From positions 372,001 through 436,000 of the forward strand of contig NZ_VWXI01000001.1 in NCBI RefSeq assembly GCF_011752525.1: a stretch of 64,000 nt of DNA. The letters are read 5' to 3'. Source of the DNA: Pantoea sp. Cy-639. GTDB taxonomy: Bacteria; Pseudomonadota; Gammaproteobacteria; Pseudomonadales; Pseudomonadaceae. This document shows, piece by piece, positions 47,252 to 55,981 of the stretch; the stretch's first letter is position 1; the number at the start of each line of letters is the position of its first letter. A program made the translations under genes and the position numbers. Under the pieces are notes generated by a model. It ran no database searches, had not been told where the DNA came from, and saw only the letters and a list, made by a program, of their open reading frames with translations.

Positions 47252-48415
47252 ATGAGTACTTCGCACACCCCCGCGGCCACGGGCAAGACGCCGGCCAACA
47301 TCGTCCATGAAGCGATCGACGAGCGCCAGCACGTGCGCACCCGGATGCATGCACGGGTGCGACTGTCCGGCCACGGACGCGAAGCGTTCGAGGCGGAGCT
47401 GGCGGACATTTCGCTGGGCGGCATCGGCCTGCGCCACGACGCGCCGCTGACCCTCGGCGCGCTGTACGACGCCTCGATCCAGTTGCGCCTGAACCAGGTC
47501 GACCTGTCGATCGACGGCAAGGTGCGCATCGTCTCCCAGCGCGGTCCCGAGGTCGGCGCCCAGTTCGTCGAGCTCGACACGCAGAAGCGCGACATCCTGC
47601 GCTATCTGATCAGCGCCTACCTGTCCGGCGAGGTCGCCGACATCAACGGCCTGTTCAACGTGATGCAGCGCGAGAACTACATCAAGGAGCGCAAGCACAA
47701 GCAGGCCCATGCGCGCACCCCTGGCGAGCGCCTCAAGGCGCTGGCCGGCACCGCGCTGTACACCGCCGCGGGCCTCGCCGCCCTGGGCTTCGTCGGCTAC
47801 AAGGGCTACCTGCTGTTCTTCCGCGTCCCGGCCGTGCAAGCCACGGTGGCAGGCAACGCCCAGGTCATCAGCATGCCCGACAACGGCTACCTCAAGTTCC
47901 TGTTGCCTGCCGGCGCCACCGACGTACAGGCCGGCCAGCCGCTGGCGAGCATCTCCACCCAACTGGCCACCAGCTTCACCAGCCCCGCGGACATGAAGGC
48001 CCTGGCCGACCTCGCCCCCGGTGACCTGCAGGCACTGCTCGGCCGTGCGACGATCGAGACGGTGATCAACAGCCCCTGCGACTGCCGGGTGTACTACCCC
48101 ACGCCGCCGCTCGACGGTTTCGGCTACAAGGCGGCCCCGCTGATGCACCTGCTGCCCAAGGACCAGGGGCTGTTCGTGCGTGCCAATGTGCCGTTCGACA
48201 AGCTCGCCGATGTCAGCCGCGTGCGCTCGGTGGACATGCAGGTGTTCGGCCTCGACCAGCATTTTGCCGGCACGGTGGTCGATGCCCGCTCCGACGAGGT
48301 CAACCGCAACCTGGCACTGACCATCCAGCCCGATCGCCCGCTGCCGGCGGCGGCCTACCAGAAGGCGGTGGCGGTCGACCTGTACCTGGGCCTGCCGTTC
48401 GGCAGCGGCAACTGA
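47252..48415 (+). CDS. alg44: c-di-GMP receptor and copolymerase, Alg44-like
   Basis: The protein has 387 residues. The N-terminal PilZ domain has the full c-di-GMP signature: R25xxxR29 and D52xS54xxG57 (ADISLGG). A single membrane helix follows (about 165-190, LAALGFVGYKGYLLFF), then a periplasmic membrane-fusion-like domain with the conserved INSPCDCRVYY. Binding of c-di-GMP should switch on the polymerase. It lies 16 bp after alg8. Confidence 0.93.
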   Translation: MSTSHTPAATGKTPANIVHEAIDERQHVRTRMHARVRLSGHGREAFEAELADISLGGIGLRHDAPLTLGALYDASIQLRLNQVDLSIDGKVRIVSQRGPEVGAQFVELDTQKRDILRYLISAYLSGEVADINGLFNVMQRENYIKERKHKQAHARTPGERLKALAGTALYTAAGLAALGFVGYKGYLLFFRVPAVQATVAGNAQVISMPDNGYLKFLLPAGATDVQAGQPLASISTQLATSFTSPADMKALADLAPGDLQALLGRATIETVINSPCDCRVYYPTPPLDGFGYKAAPLMHLLPKDQGLFVRANVPFDKLADVSRVRSVDMQVFGLDQHFAGTVVDARSDEVNRNLALTIQPDRPLPAAAYQKAVAVDLYLGLPFGSGN

Positions 48416-48424
48416 GGACGGGCC

Positions 48425-49873
48425 ATGAACGCCAAGAACGTCCCGCGCCTGCTGCTGGCCGGCCTGGGCCTGGCCTGGGCCGGCAGCGCCTGCGCCGGCC
48501 AGAGCCTGGAGCAGGTGCGCTATGCGCTGTACAAGGACCCGAGCGCCGACGTCGGCGCCGACCTGCGCGCGCTCGCCGAGCGTGGCGACCTGGCCGCCAA
48601 GCAGTTGCTCGGCGACGTGCTGGCCGGCAGTGACGCTGCCAGCCGCCCGCAGATCATCCGCCTGTACCAGGAAGCCTTCGCCGACGGTCACGGGCAGATC
48701 CCCGCGCTGGCCTCGCTGGCACGCCTGCTCGACCGCACGCCGAACCTGCAACGCCGCTACCAGGCCTGGATGCGCCAGGCCCTGACCCGCTACCCCAACG
48801 ACCTCGACCCACGCAGCACCAGTACCAGCCTCGAGGTGTTCCTGGTCTACCCGCAGCTGTTCGCCGGCAACCGCGCCGCCGAGCTGCTGGCCTTGTACGA
48901 ACAGAGCTGCCTGCTCTACTGCCGCCCCGAACTGTTCCACGCCGTGGTCGCCGAGCGCCAGGGCGACCGCGTCGGCGCCGAGCGCTGGTACCAGCAGGCT
49001 GCGCGCATCGACCCGCGTGCCGTCGACCGTTACTACCGCTTTCTTGGCGCGCAGCAGGACAACGCGTTCCTCGCCTTCGCCCGCCGCCTGGAACCTGAAA
49101 TGGCCAGCCTGCCGGTGGAGATCGTGCAACGCATCGGTGCCCTGGTGGACAACATCCATGCCGTCACCCGCGCCGAACTGGATGCCGAGCGCGAACAGCG
49201 CCTGGGCGATGCCATGGGCCCCAAGGTCGAGCCAACGCCCGAGCAGAAGGCCCGCGACCAGGCCAACGACAAGCTGCGCGCCGACGGCATCGCCGAGGCC
49301 CAGCGCTGGCTGGACCATGCCGTGGCTCGGGGCTACCTGCCGGCCCTGGTGTCCAAGGCCAACTTCATGATTTCCAATCCCACCGAGCACAACGCCGAGC
49401 AGACCCAGGCGCTGATCGCCCAGGTGCGGGCCAAGGAACCGACCCGGGCCAAGGCGCTGGAGGCATCGTTCTACATGGTCAACAACTGGCTGACCCTGGA
49501 TCCGGAGAAGGCCCTGGGGTTGATCGACGAGCTGATCGACGCCCACTACCCCGAGGCCCAGTTGCTGCTGGGTGACCTGTACAGCAAGGGCGGCCTCGAC
49601 CAGCCCGACCAGGAGCGCGCCCTGCGCATCTGGCAGCAACAGGCCGAGCAGGGTTCGACCGCTGCCTGGTACCGCATGGCCACCGTGCACCTGCGCGGCC
49701 GGGCGGTCTGTCACGACCCGGTCAAGGCCTACACCTATGCGCGCATCGCCCTGGACCTGGGCGAGACCCGCGCCCGCGGCCTGCTCAGGCGCCTGGACAA
49801 GACCCTGCCCAAGGATGACATCGCACGTGCCCTCGCGGCGCGGGGCGATCTGTTGAAGGAGGCTTCGCTGTGA
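48425..49873 (+). CDS. algK: AlgK-like periplasmic TPR/Sel1 scaffold
   Basis: The protein has 482 residues. Sel1/TPR helical repeats run through most of it (AKQLLGDVLAGSD, AQLLLGDLYSKGG, AAWYRMATVHLRGRAV and AYTYARIALDLGETRARGLL). In standard AlgK a lipobox anchors the protein to the outer membrane. Here the signal peptide ends AGSACAGQ; the Cys follows Gly-Ser-Ala and not Leu-Ala-Gly/Ala, so lipidation is doubtful. It should link the polymerase to the AlgE channel. Its stop overlaps the algE start by four bases. Confidence 0.85.
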   Translation: MNAKNVPRLLLAGLGLAWAGSACAGQSLEQVRYALYKDPSADVGADLRALAERGDLAAKQLLGDVLAGSDAASRPQIIRLYQEAFADGHGQIPALASLARLLDRTPNLQRRYQAWMRQALTRYPNDLDPRSTSTSLEVFLVYPQLFAGNRAAELLALYEQSCLLYCRPELFHAVVAERQGDRVGAERWYQQAARIDPRAVDRYYRFLGAQQDNAFLAFARRLEPEMASLPVEIVQRIGALVDNIHAVTRAELDAEREQRLGDAMGPKVEPTPEQKARDQANDKLRADGIAEAQRWLDHAVARGYLPALVSKANFMISNPTEHNAEQTQALIAQVRAKEPTRAKALEASFYMVNNWLTLDPEKALGLIDELIDAHYPEAQLLLGDLYSKGGLDQPDQERALRIWQQQAEQGSTAAWYRMATVHLRGRAVCHDPVKAYTYARIALDLGETRARGLLRRLDKTLPKDDIARALAARGDLLKEASL

Positions 49874-51312
49874 AAGCGCATCATCCCCTGCTCGGTGCCC
49901 TGCTCGCCCTGGCGCCACTGTCGGCGGCGCTGGCCGCGGAGGAAGTCACCGGCCCCGAGGCCGACCAGAACGCGCCGGTACGCGTAACCGCCGACGGTGG
50001 CGAGCCGGTGATCACCTCGGAGTTCTTCAACAAGCTCACCGTGCAGACCGGCTACGGCCCCGAGGACTCCCAGGTCGGCCGTGACCGCACGAGCTTCTAC
50101 AGCCTGCGCTACGAACCGTCGTTCGCCTGGTACTCGCCCGAGAAGCGCTGGGCCAGGTGGATGGTCTACGGCCGCCTGTGGCTGAACTACGACTCCAGCC
50201 AGTCAAGCAACCTGAACAGCGAATCGACCAACCCGAACACTCGCGAACAACCCGAAGGCTGGTACGCCGAACTGCGCGAGCTGTACGTCAAGCGCAACCT
50301 GATCGGCGACGACCCGCGCTTCTCGCTGTCGTTCGGCCGCCAGCGCTTCAACGACGACTATGGCATCTGGTGGGACGACAGCCTGGAGTCGGTGCGCTTC
50401 AACTACCAGGGCAGCTTCTCCGATGCCTTCCTCGCCGTCGGGCAGAAATTCCACAACTACAACACCGACGTCAACGCCCTGCCCGCCAGCGAAGAACGCA
50501 CGCTCTACGTGATGGGCCAATACGCCTACCGCTGGAGCACCCACAACCAGGCCGGCCTGCGCCTGATGCACGAGAACGACCGCAGCGGCCACGACAGCGA
50601 CGATCGCTACGACTTCAAGGGCCTGCGCTACGGCCTGTTCTTCAAGGGCGAGCACCTGCCACTGGACAGCGACTACCACCTGGAGCTGGCAGCGCTGGAT
50701 GGCACGATGGACAACACCGCCAGCAACGGCGTCACCACCACTGGCCACGCCAGCCGTGGCTGGGCCGCCCTCGGCGAAGTCGGCACGCGCTTCGACAACC
50801 TGCCCTGGACCCCGCGGGTCGCCCTGCGCGGCGGCCTGACCGACAAGCCGGACGACGACAACGACGGTTTTCGCCTCAACCCGATCCAGTCCGACCGCAT
50901 CACCCGCCAAGGCTCCTACAGCACGCGGCTGACCAGTTCGTTCGTCGCCCTCGACCTGCGCAACCTGAGCTACTACGGCATCGCCCTGGAAACCCGCCCG
51001 ACCCCGCGCAGCGCACTGGACCTGCGCATCACCCAGCTCAACCTGCGCGACACCCAGGGCGCCCTGCCGATCCGCATGGCCGCCGATGCGCGGCGCCAAG
51101 CCACGCTCGAGGCAAGCCAGGGCCAGCGCAAGGGCGACAACGTCGGCCAGATGATCGACCTCAACTACTACTGGAAGATGTTCCCGGTAGCCCTCGACGG
51201 CAAGCGCCTGGACGTCAACACCCTGGTCAGCGCCAGCTACCTCAACGCCGGCAATGCCCTGAACACCGGTGACGACTACCAGCTGAGCGTCGGCGTCGTG
51301 ATCAGCTACTAA
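49870..51312 (+). CDS. algE: AlgE-like outer-membrane polysaccharide porin
   Basis: The protein has 480 residues; the standard form is about 490. The signal peptide is cleaved near ALA (residue 22). It has barrel-type alternating strands ending in Tyr (VGVVISY). Family features are ELRELYVKRNLIGDDPRFSLSFGRQRFNDDYGIWWDDSLESVRFNY and many Arg residues expected to line the anionic pore. It exports the polymer. Start is GTG within the algK stop. Confidence 0.92.
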   Translation: MKAHHPLLGALLALAPLSAALAAEEVTGPEADQNAPVRVTADGGEPVITSEFFNKLTVQTGYGPEDSQVGRDRTSFYSLRYEPSFAWYSPEKRWARWMVYGRLWLNYDSSQSSNLNSESTNPNTREQPEGWYAELRELYVKRNLIGDDPRFSLSFGRQRFNDDYGIWWDDSLESVRFNYQGSFSDAFLAVGQKFHNYNTDVNALPASEERTLYVMGQYAYRWSTHNQAGLRLMHENDRSGHDSDDRYDFKGLRYGLFFKGEHLPLDSDYHLELAALDGTMDNTASNGVTTTGHASRGWAALGEVGTRFDNLPWTPRVALRGGLTDKPDDDNDGFRLNPIQSDRITRQGSYSTRLTSSFVALDLRNLSYYGIALETRPTPRSALDLRITQLNLRDTQGALPIRMAADARRQATLEASQGQRKGDNVGQMIDLNYYWKMFPVALDGKRLDVNTLVSASYLNAGNALNTGDDYQLSVGVVISY

Positions 51313-51324
51313 GGACGGCCCAGC

Positions 51325-52752
51325 ATGATCTTCGCTTCCAACGTGTTCCTGTTCCTCTACCTGCCGCTGTTCCTGGCCATCTACTACCTGGCCCGGCCGC
51401 AGTGGCGCTCGCTGGTGATCGTCGCCGCCAGCTACCTTTTCTATGCCTGGTGGCGCCCGGACTTCCTGCTGCTGTTCGTCGCCATCACCGCCTGGAACTA
51501 CGGCCTCGGCCTGCTGATCAAGGCGCGCCTGGACGCCGACGACAAACGTCGCGCCCTGCGCCTGCTGTGGCTTGGCGTGGCCGGCAACCTGGCGACCCTG
51601 GGCTACTTCAAGTACGCCAACTTCGGCGCCGAGGTGCTGGCCCTGCTGCTGGCGCCGCTGGGTATCGACACCTGGACCCTGGAGAACATCTTCCTGCCGC
51701 TGGGCATCTCGTTCTACGTGTTCCACGCCCTGAGCTACATCGTCGACATCTACCGCAAGGAAGCCACGCCGACCCGCAGCTTCATCGACTTCGCCGCCTT
51801 CGTCGCACTGTTCCCGCACCTGGTGGCCGGGCCGATCCTGCGCTACAGCCAGCTGGCGCCGCAGCTGCGTCAGCGCAGCCACTCGCTGGAGCTGTTCTCC
51901 CTGGGCGCATGCCGCTTCATGCTCGGCTTCATCATGAAGGTGCTGATCGCCGACCGCCTGGCGCCGATCAACGTGCTGTTCGTCGGCGAGGGTACCTTGC
52001 AGTTCAGCGATGCCTGGTTCGGCCTGGTGGTCTCGACCTTGCAGCTGTATTTCGACTTCGCCGGCTACAGCCACATGGCACTGGGCCTGGCACTAATGAT
52101 GGGCTTTCGCTTCCCGGAAAACTTCAACCAGCCCTATGTGTCGCAGAGCATCACCGAGTTCTGGTCACGCTGGCACATGACCCTGGCCCACTTCCTGCGC
52201 GACTACGTGTACCTGCCGCTGGTGCGCAAGCGTGTCGCCGGCGCGCTGCCGGCGCTGGTGTGGACCATGCTGCTGTCGGGGCTGTGGCACGGGGCGAGCT
52301 TCGCCTTCATCTGCTGGGGGCTGTTCTTCGGCATCGGCATGGTGCTCGAACGCAAGTTCGGCCTCGCCACCAAGCTCAACAGCCCGTACCGCCTGGGCCG
52401 CAACCTGCGCACCGCGCTGCTGATCATCCTCAGCATGCCGCTGTTCTTCACCATGGACCTGCGCCACAGCCTCGACATCTACCAGGCGCTACTGGGCTTC
52501 AACGGCTTCGGCTCGCTGGAGCTCTACGTGCTCGGCGCCTCGAAGATGGCCATGGCCTTCGCCCTGGTGGCACTGGTCTGGCTGCTGCTGGCCGGGATCA
52601 ACAACGTGCGCTTCTACGCCGGCAACAAGGACGGCTACTTCATGGCCCGCGTGGGAGTGCTGCACAGCCTGCTGCTGTGGGGCGGCTTCCTGCTGGCACT
52701 GAGCAGCCTGGCGGCCAACTCGTTCTCGCCGTTCCTGTACTTCCAGTTCTAG
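51325..52752 (+). CDS. algI: MBOAT O-acetyl transporter/transferase, AlgI-like
   Basis: The protein has 475 residues, shorter at the C-terminus than standard AlgI (about 520). It has many membrane helices. The MBOAT signature EFWSRWHMTLAHFLRDYVYLPL and the catalytic His322 in LSGLWHGASFAF are intact. It should pass acetyl groups from the cytoplasm to AlgJ and AlgX. Its place directly after algE, before algJ, is not the usual one; algG-algX-algL normally come between. Confidence 0.93.
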   Translation: MIFASNVFLFLYLPLFLAIYYLARPQWRSLVIVAASYLFYAWWRPDFLLLFVAITAWNYGLGLLIKARLDADDKRRALRLLWLGVAGNLATLGYFKYANFGAEVLALLLAPLGIDTWTLENIFLPLGISFYVFHALSYIVDIYRKEATPTRSFIDFAAFVALFPHLVAGPILRYSQLAPQLRQRSHSLELFSLGACRFMLGFIMKVLIADRLAPINVLFVGEGTLQFSDAWFGLVVSTLQLYFDFAGYSHMALGLALMMGFRFPENFNQPYVSQSITEFWSRWHMTLAHFLRDYVYLPLVRKRVAGALPALVWTMLLSGLWHGASFAFICWGLFFGIGMVLERKFGLATKLNSPYRLGRNLRTALLIILSMPLFFTMDLRHSLDIYQALLGFNGFGSLELYVLGASKMAMAFALVALVWLLLAGINNVRFYAGNKDGYFMARVGVLHSLLLWGGFLLALSSLAANSFSPFLYFQF

Positions 52753-52814
52753 GACCAGGCGCTGGCAGGGAACGCGTCGCTCGATGACCCAACTTACTGT
52801 TTCGTGGAAATAGC

Positions 52815-53906
52815 ATGTACCCAGTGATGAATTCGGCCAGCAAGGCCAATGGTGTGATCTTCGCCCTGGTGCTGGCGGCGATGTTCGTCTATTCGCTGCC
52901 ACCGGTGTTCAGCTTCGCCCGCAGCCAGGACGACGCCTGGCATCTGTTCGTCGACGGCAAGCTGCTGCGCAGGTTCGAGCAGGCCTACGACAAGCGCTTC
53001 TTCCTGCGCGACCCGTCGGTAAGACTGTGGGCCGACGCCCAGTTCCGGCTGTTCGGCGAAGGCACCAAGGGTGTGCTACTGGGTCACGACGGCTGGCTCT
53101 ACACCAACCAGGAATACCGTGTGCCCAACGACCTGGACGCCAACCTGGCGTACCAGCTGGCGCAGATCACCGACATCGAGCGGCAACTGGCCGAGCGCGG
53201 CAAGCACCTGCTGCTGCTGCCGCTGCCCATGAAGCTGGACATCTACGCCGCCCACGCCGCACGCACCTTCGACCCGCGGGTGAGCAGCCTCTACCAGCGC
53301 TTCGTCAGCGACCTGCAGGCCCGCCAGCTGGATGTGGTGCCGCTGCGCGAGGCGTACCTGCGCAACCTGTCCGGCCCGCGGCTGTTCCTCAAGTCCGATA
53401 CCCACTGGAGCCCGGACGGTGCCCGCCTGGCGGCCTACGAGCTGGCACGCCAGCGTCCGCATCTGCTGGGCGACCAGGTCTACGTCTCGCACAAGACCGG
53501 CGACAAGCAGGTCAAGGGCGACCTGATGAACTACCTGCAGTTCGACCATGGCCTGGCGCCGCAATACGGCGCCAGCACCATCGAGCTGTACGAAACCCTC
53601 AAGGCCGAGCAGGACAGCGACGACCTGTTCGCCGAACAGGCCCAGAGCCTGCTGTTGGTCGGCACCAGCTACAGCAAGATCGACGACTGGAACTTCGTCG
53701 GCTTCCTCAAGGAGGCGCTCAACCGTGACTTGCTGAACATCGCCGTGGAGGCCCGCGGGCCGTTCGAGGCGATGCGCCAGTTCCTCGCCAGCGACCAGTC
53801 GCACAACCCGCAGATCGACACCGTGGTCTGGGAGTTCCCGCTGCGTACCTTGCTTGCCCACCGCCCCGGCACCCTCGCGGGCAACACCCAGCCCGCGCAT
53901 TTCTGA
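52815..53906 (+). CDS. algJ: SGNH-type O-acetyltransferase, AlgJ-like
   Basis: The protein has 363 residues with one N-terminal membrane anchor (about 12-35). The catalytic triad is visible: D195 and H197 in SDTHWSPDGA, and S285 in VGTSYSKIDDWNF. It should transfer acetyl groups with AlgI and AlgF. The start at 52815 follows GGAAATAGC. The 62-bp gap to algI is the widest inside the operon and could hold an internal signal. Confidence 0.9.
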   Translation: MYPVMNSASKANGVIFALVLAAMFVYSLPPVFSFARSQDDAWHLFVDGKLLRRFEQAYDKRFFLRDPSVRLWADAQFRLFGEGTKGVLLGHDGWLYTNQEYRVPNDLDANLAYQLAQITDIERQLAERGKHLLLLPLPMKLDIYAAHAARTFDPRVSSLYQRFVSDLQARQLDVVPLREAYLRNLSGPRLFLKSDTHWSPDGARLAAYELARQRPHLLGDQVYVSHKTGDKQVKGDLMNYLQFDHGLAPQYGASTIELYETLKAEQDSDDLFAEQAQSLLLVGTSYSKIDDWNFVGFLKEALNRDLLNIAVEARGPFEAMRQFLASDQSHNPQIDTVVWEFPLRTLLAHRPGTLAGNTQPAHF

Positions 53907-53925
53907 CGTTTCAAGGAGAAACCCG

Positions 53926-54555
53926 ATGAAGCTCTCGCCCCTGTTCGCCACACTCGCCCTGGCCTGCGCCAGCCATGCCACCCTGGCCGCCGAAGGCAAC
54001 GCCGACCTGTATGACGCCGTGGCTCCGGCCGATTCGGCCTTCGTCCGGGTGCTCAACCTGTCAGACGCCAGCGTCGACGTCACCCTGAGCGGCAAGCTCA
54101 ACCCGCAGAAGGTCGCCCCCGGCCAACTGGGCGGCTACCGCTTCGTGCCCGCCGGCACGCACCGCATCGCCATCGGTGCCAAGGCCATCGAGCCAAGCCT
54201 GCAGGCCAACGCCGCCAGTACCGTGGTCTATGACGGCCAGCAACTGAAGCTGATCGCCGACCAGTACGTCAACGAGCCGAAAAAGGCCCAGGTCGCGTTC
54301 TACAACCTCACGCCTGCCCAGGCCATGCTGCGCACCGCCGATGGCAAGCACGAGGTGGTCAAGGCCCTGGCCAACGGGCAGACCGGCGCGCGCATGGTCA
54401 ACGAGATCAAGATCGACTTCGCCGCCTACGTCGGCGACAAGCAAGTGGCCAGCTTCGACGAGCTGTTCCTCAAGAAAGGCCGCTCCTACAGCTACGTGCT
54501 GCTGCCGGGCAACCGTGGCCTGAGCCTGGCCAACAGCATCGACCCGACCGAGTGA
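53926..54555 (+). CDS. algF: AlgF-like O-acetylation adaptor
   Basis: The protein has 209 residues from ATG 53926 with AAGGAG upstream. The signal peptide is cleaved near LAA (about 20). Features seen in AlgF: DLYDAVAPADSAFVRVLN, then two beta-sandwich halves (GGYRFVPAGTHRIAIGAK; VAFYNLTPAQAMLRTADGK) and RSYSYVLLPGNRGLSL. It is a periplasmic adaptor needed for acetylation. Confidence 0.88.
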   Translation: MKLSPLFATLALACASHATLAAEGNADLYDAVAPADSAFVRVLNLSDASVDVTLSGKLNPQKVAPGQLGGYRFVPAGTHRIAIGAKAIEPSLQANAASTVVYDGQQLKLIADQYVNEPKKAQVAFYNLTPAQAMLRTADGKHEVVKALANGQTGARMVNEIKIDFAAYVGDKQVASFDELFLKKGRSYSYVLLPGNRGLSLANSIDPTE

Positions 54556-54583
54556 CCCAGCGCCCCGCAAGGATGACCGGCCC

Positions 54584-55981
54584 ATGAATACCCTCCTCCC
54601 CCTCGGCCTGGCAGCGTCCCTGGCGCTGCTGAGCCTGTCCGGCCAGGCCGCCGAGGCGCCCGTGCGGCCCGGCTGCGAAAACCTGCAGTGCATGGTCTGC
54701 CCGGCCCTGGCCGAACCCCAGCGCTACGCCGAAGGGCGCATGAAGCTGATGCGCCAGATCGTCCCCGGCAAGGAGCGCTGGCTGTTCCGTTCGATGGTCG
54801 ACCTGACCAACGACTTCGGCATCCCCGCGCCCATGCGCCCGGAGTTCGCCCGCCTGATGGCGGCCTTCCAGCGCCAGGGTATCCAGGTAGCCATGGCCAT
54901 CCAGCCGACCCGTGGCCTGATGCACCGGGACAAGCTGTACCCGGACCAGTTGCACGGCTTCGACTACGAGCGCGCCAGCCACAACCTCGACACCTACCTG
55001 GGCCAGTTGCGCCAGGGTGGCGCCGTGGTGGCGCCGATGATGCAGCTGGTGCGGCAACCGCCCAAGGACGAGTATTTCTTCCGCCGCGACCACCACTGGA
55101 CCCCCGCCGGCGCCGAGGCCACGGCGCGACTGCTGGCCGACGAAATCCGTCGCCAGCCGTTCTACGCCGGATTGACCAAGAAACAGTACCGCACCGAGCC
55201 TGGGGTGATGGTGCCCAAGGACGGCACCCTGAACCTGGCCCTGAGCTACATCTGCGGCAACAACTACGGGTTCCAGTACGTGCGCGGCTACCAGACCATC
55301 CCGGTGGCCGACAGCAGCGATGCCCTGTTCGACGAGGCGCCCGATCCACAGGTGATCCTGGTCGGCGACAGCAACGCCGCAACCCGCGAGGACGAGAGCA
55401 AGCAGTTCAACTTCGACGGCTATCTCAAGCAGTACCTGGGTGTGGACATTCTCAACTACGCCCTGCCCGGCGTCGGCGAGGACGGTTCGCTGCTCGAATA
55501 CCTGCTGTCCGCCGACTACAAGCCCGAGGCGCCGCCCAAGCTGATCGTCTGGGAGTTGCCGGCCAACTACCGGCTCGACTCGCCGTTGATGTACCGGCAA
55601 CTGGTGCCAGCGATCCAGGGTGGCTGCAAGGCCGCCGCCGGGGTATTGAGCTCGAAGCTCCAGCGCCCGGCCCTGCAGGTGGGCGAACGCATCGAACTGT
55701 TGAGCAATGCCGGCAGCGCCCGGCAGTCGGTGACCGGTGGCTTTCTCGATATCCGCCTGAGCGACAAGAACGTGCGTGACTTCTACATCATCGTCTATTA
55801 CGACAATGGCGCTCGCGACAAAGTCTGGTTCCGTCGCGAAGCGGCGGTCAGCGGCGGCCAGTACTACCTGGAACTGAGCAAGGCGCCGGCATTCGCCGGG
55901 GCCAACCTGCTGTCGGTGTTCCTCGAGCCGACCAAGGCCGGGACCACCGCCACCGAAGTGCAGACCCGGTTATGCCTGTGA
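54584..55981 (+). CDS. algX: AlgX-like terminal O-acetyltransferase
   Basis: The protein has 465 residues with a signal peptide near residue 22. The SGNH-like domain has D169/H171 in RRDHHWTPAGA and the Ser nucleophile S263 in LVGDSNAATRED (the standard motif is GTSHS, here GDSNA). VWELPANYRLDSP closes it. The C-terminal carbohydrate-binding domain is present (about 355-465). It should add the final acetyl groups. The next gene starts inside its end by ten bases. Confidence 0.92.
   Translation: MNTLLPLGLAASLALLSLSGQAAEAPVRPGCENLQCMVCPALAEPQRYAEGRMKLMRQIVPGKERWLFRSMVDLTNDFGIPAPMRPEFARLMAAFQRQGIQVAMAIQPTRGLMHRDKLYPDQLHGFDYERASHNLDTYLGQLRQGGAVVAPMMQLVRQPPKDEYFFRRDHHWTPAGAEATARLLADEIRRQPFYAGLTKKQYRTEPGVMVPKDGTLNLALSYICGNNYGFQYVRGYQTIPVADSSDALFDEAPDPQVILVGDSNAATREDESKQFNFDGYLKQYLGVDILNYALPGVGEDGSLLEYLLSADYKPEAPPKLIVWELPANYRLDSPLMYRQLVPAIQGGCKAAAGVLSSKLQRPALQVGERIELLSNAGSARQSVTGGFLDIRLSDKNVRDFYIIVYYDNGARDKVWFRREAAVSGGQYYLELSKAPAFAGANLLSVFLEPTKAGTTATEVQTRLCL

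Noticed and set aside
47204..49918. 904-codon open frame on the minus strand across alg44 and algK
   Set aside because: It is antisense to two recognisable genes, has the Gln/Gly/Ala/Val-rich composition of high-GC shadow frames, and has no ribosome site or family match.
50203..52074. 623-codon minus-strand frame opposite algE/algI
   Set aside because: It is a shadow frame of low-complexity composition over two well-supported genes.
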